A stretch of DNA of 64,000 nucleotides from Chryseobacterium cucumeris (GTDB lineage Bacteria > Bacteroidota > Bacteroidia > Flavobacteriales > Weeksellaceae): assembly GCF_016775705.1 (NCBI RefSeq), contig NZ_CP068760.1, forward strand, positions 2,542,001-2,606,000, in the 5' to 3' direction. The notes under the pieces were generated by a model. It had not been told where the DNA came from. It made no database searches and saw only the letters and a program-made list of their open reading frames with translations. The position numbers and the translations under genes were made by a program. Positions 63,362-64,000 of this stretch are shown here, one piece after another (within the stretch, counting starts at the first letter, position 1; every line of letters starts with the position of its first letter).

Positions 63362-63814
63362 TTAAGGCTGTACATTGGTCAAAGTCTTGTTAACGATCAT
63401 CCATTGCCCGTCTATATAATTGAAAGTTATGAAATTATAGTAATTAAAATCATACATCCTTACATTTAATTTTGCAACAGCAATTGAATTCATAATGTCG
63501 ATTGAAATAATTTTCGCTTTAAAACCTTTTCCTGATTTCTGCGGACTTATACGATTTCCAACGCCTTCAATATATTGCTCTGCAGTTTTGAAATACGGAA
63601 CTCCGTTAACGTCTCCGAAAAGCAAAGCATCTTTATAAAAAGCTTTGGCAAGAATATCGGTATTTCCTTCATAAATCCCTTTGAAATAATAATTCTCTAT
63701 GACATTTCTTATTTCAGTTTCTGAGGTCTGATTGGTTTTCATATCCTTTAGATTTTGTGCAAGGCTACTCAGGGGAAAGCTGAGCAGCCATGCTATAATT
63801 AATGATAGTTTCAT
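63362..63814 (-). CDS. NTF2-like (SnoaL/lumazine-binding type) exported protein
   Basis: 150 residues. Signal peptide 1-19 (ends SLAQ). Mature domain: TEIRNVIENYYFKGIYEGN, then ALLFGDVNGVPYFKTAEQYI, and YNFITFNYIDGQWMIVNKTL, the putative lumazine-binding/NTF2-like pattern. The family holds small ligand-binding or enzymatic proteins. Overlaps the SDR gene behind it by four bases and lies 12 bases in front of the nitronate monooxygenase gene: one operon is likely. Confidence 0.8.
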   Translation of the reverse strand: MKLSLIIAWLLSFPLSSLAQNLKDMKTNQTSETEIRNVIENYYFKGIYEGNTDILAKAFYKDALLFGDVNGVPYFKTAEQYIEGVGNRISPQKSGKGFKAKIISIDIMNSIAVAKLNVRMYDFNYYNFITFNYIDGQWMIVNKTLTNVQP

Positions 63815-64000
63815 GATAAATGATGCCCGGCACCCATTCCGCCATCAACATTGATGATGGCCCCGGAAATTAATGTGTTCTTTGCAATCGCATGAATCAT
63901 CTGAGCAACTTCTTCCGGCTCTCCGATACGATTAATGAGGTGAATTCCTGCATTATTGTCAAGGTCTGCACCATGCATTGGAGTTCTGATCAATCCGGGA
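63811..64000 (-). CDS. short-chain dehydrogenase/reductase, C-terminal part (runs off the window)
   Basis: Minus-strand frame open to the window edge, about 63 residues visible. The visible start PGLIRTPMHG belongs to the typical SDR segment after the catalytic YxxxK (PG-x-I-x-TPM), followed by NRIGEPEEVAQMIHAI and SGAIINVDGGMGAGHHL. The ATG at 63993 is therefore internal, and the gene continues to the right. It is the first known gene of the operon with the NTF2-like protein and nitronate monooxygenase. Confidence 0.85.
   Translation of the reverse strand, partial: PGLIRTPMHGADLDNNAGIHLINRIGEPEEVAQMIHAIAKNTLISGAIINVDGGMGAGHHLS

Overview
The window looks like chromosomal DNA of a flavobacterium, most likely Chryseobacterium or a close Weeksellaceae relative. 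The evidence is an AT-rich genome, A-rich leaders with few Shine-Dalgarno sequences, -7 boxes of the Bacteroidota type TAnnTTTG, and gene families typical of the group: a DUF6261 protein, monomeric NADP isocitrate dehydrogenase, DUF763, LytTR two-component pairs, many VOC, SRPBCC and DinB proteins, and dispersed intergenic palindromes. The naming of the organism is inference. No tRNA, rRNA, CRISPR array, intact transposon or phage gene was seen.

Layout. 1-637 is the end of an esterase. 638-1951 is a scarred region: a roughly 320 bp direct repeat carrying the tail of a membrane-protein gene, then a startless gene fragment. 1952-4184 (minus) is a two-gene ATPase plus HNH nuclease module resembling the Septu (PtuAB) anti-phage system, with an ATPase that has a long extra N-terminal region and a promoter framed by a palindrome. 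4197-5310 is a G/C-rich hairpin array followed by a DUF6261 gene. 5488-8945 holds a plug-domain protein, an exported thiol peroxidase and a GapN-type aldehyde dehydrogenase. 9101-12218 holds two paralogous ECF sigma / membrane-protein modules. 12262-20257 holds an S41 peptidase lipoprotein, two metallo-beta-lactamase-fold proteins, a GNAT protein, an AraC regulator with an aldo/keto reductase, and a DoxX protein. 20296-25561 (minus) holds a DUF1223 protein, a LytTR two-component pair, a haem-binding cytochrome P460-like protein, and an SDR enzyme divergent from an HxlR regulator with a clear operator.

26040-30423 carries a surface lipoprotein, monomeric isocitrate dehydrogenase and a cytosolic thiol peroxidase. 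30494-40828 is a plus-strand run of small detoxification or stress-type proteins (VOC, DinB, SRPBCC, alpha/beta hydrolase, SDR, DoxX). Within it a Crp/Fnr-type regulator is followed by two tandem VOC genes, each with the same palindrome at the same distance from its -7 box, so a local regulon can be proposed. One DinB gene there is frameshifted. 41001-46767 holds an S9 peptidase, a third ECF sigma operon, a hydrolase and a membrane-anchored J-domain protein. 47398-50256 is glycine decarboxylase GcvP, with a TGTGA-N6-TCACA palindrome upstream. 50505-54453 (minus) holds a membrane protein, lipoproteins and an AAA ATPase / YggS / 92-residue operon. 55426-64000 holds an SMR transporter, a glycosyltransferase, a second LytTR pair behind a long palindrome, a Nei-like glycosylase, a methyltransferase, dGTPase, nitronate monooxygenase, an NTF2-like protein and a partial SDR.

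Three small genes are proposed that are too short for ordinary ORF cut-offs: 46774-46923, 52128-52301 and 54825-54905, all minus.
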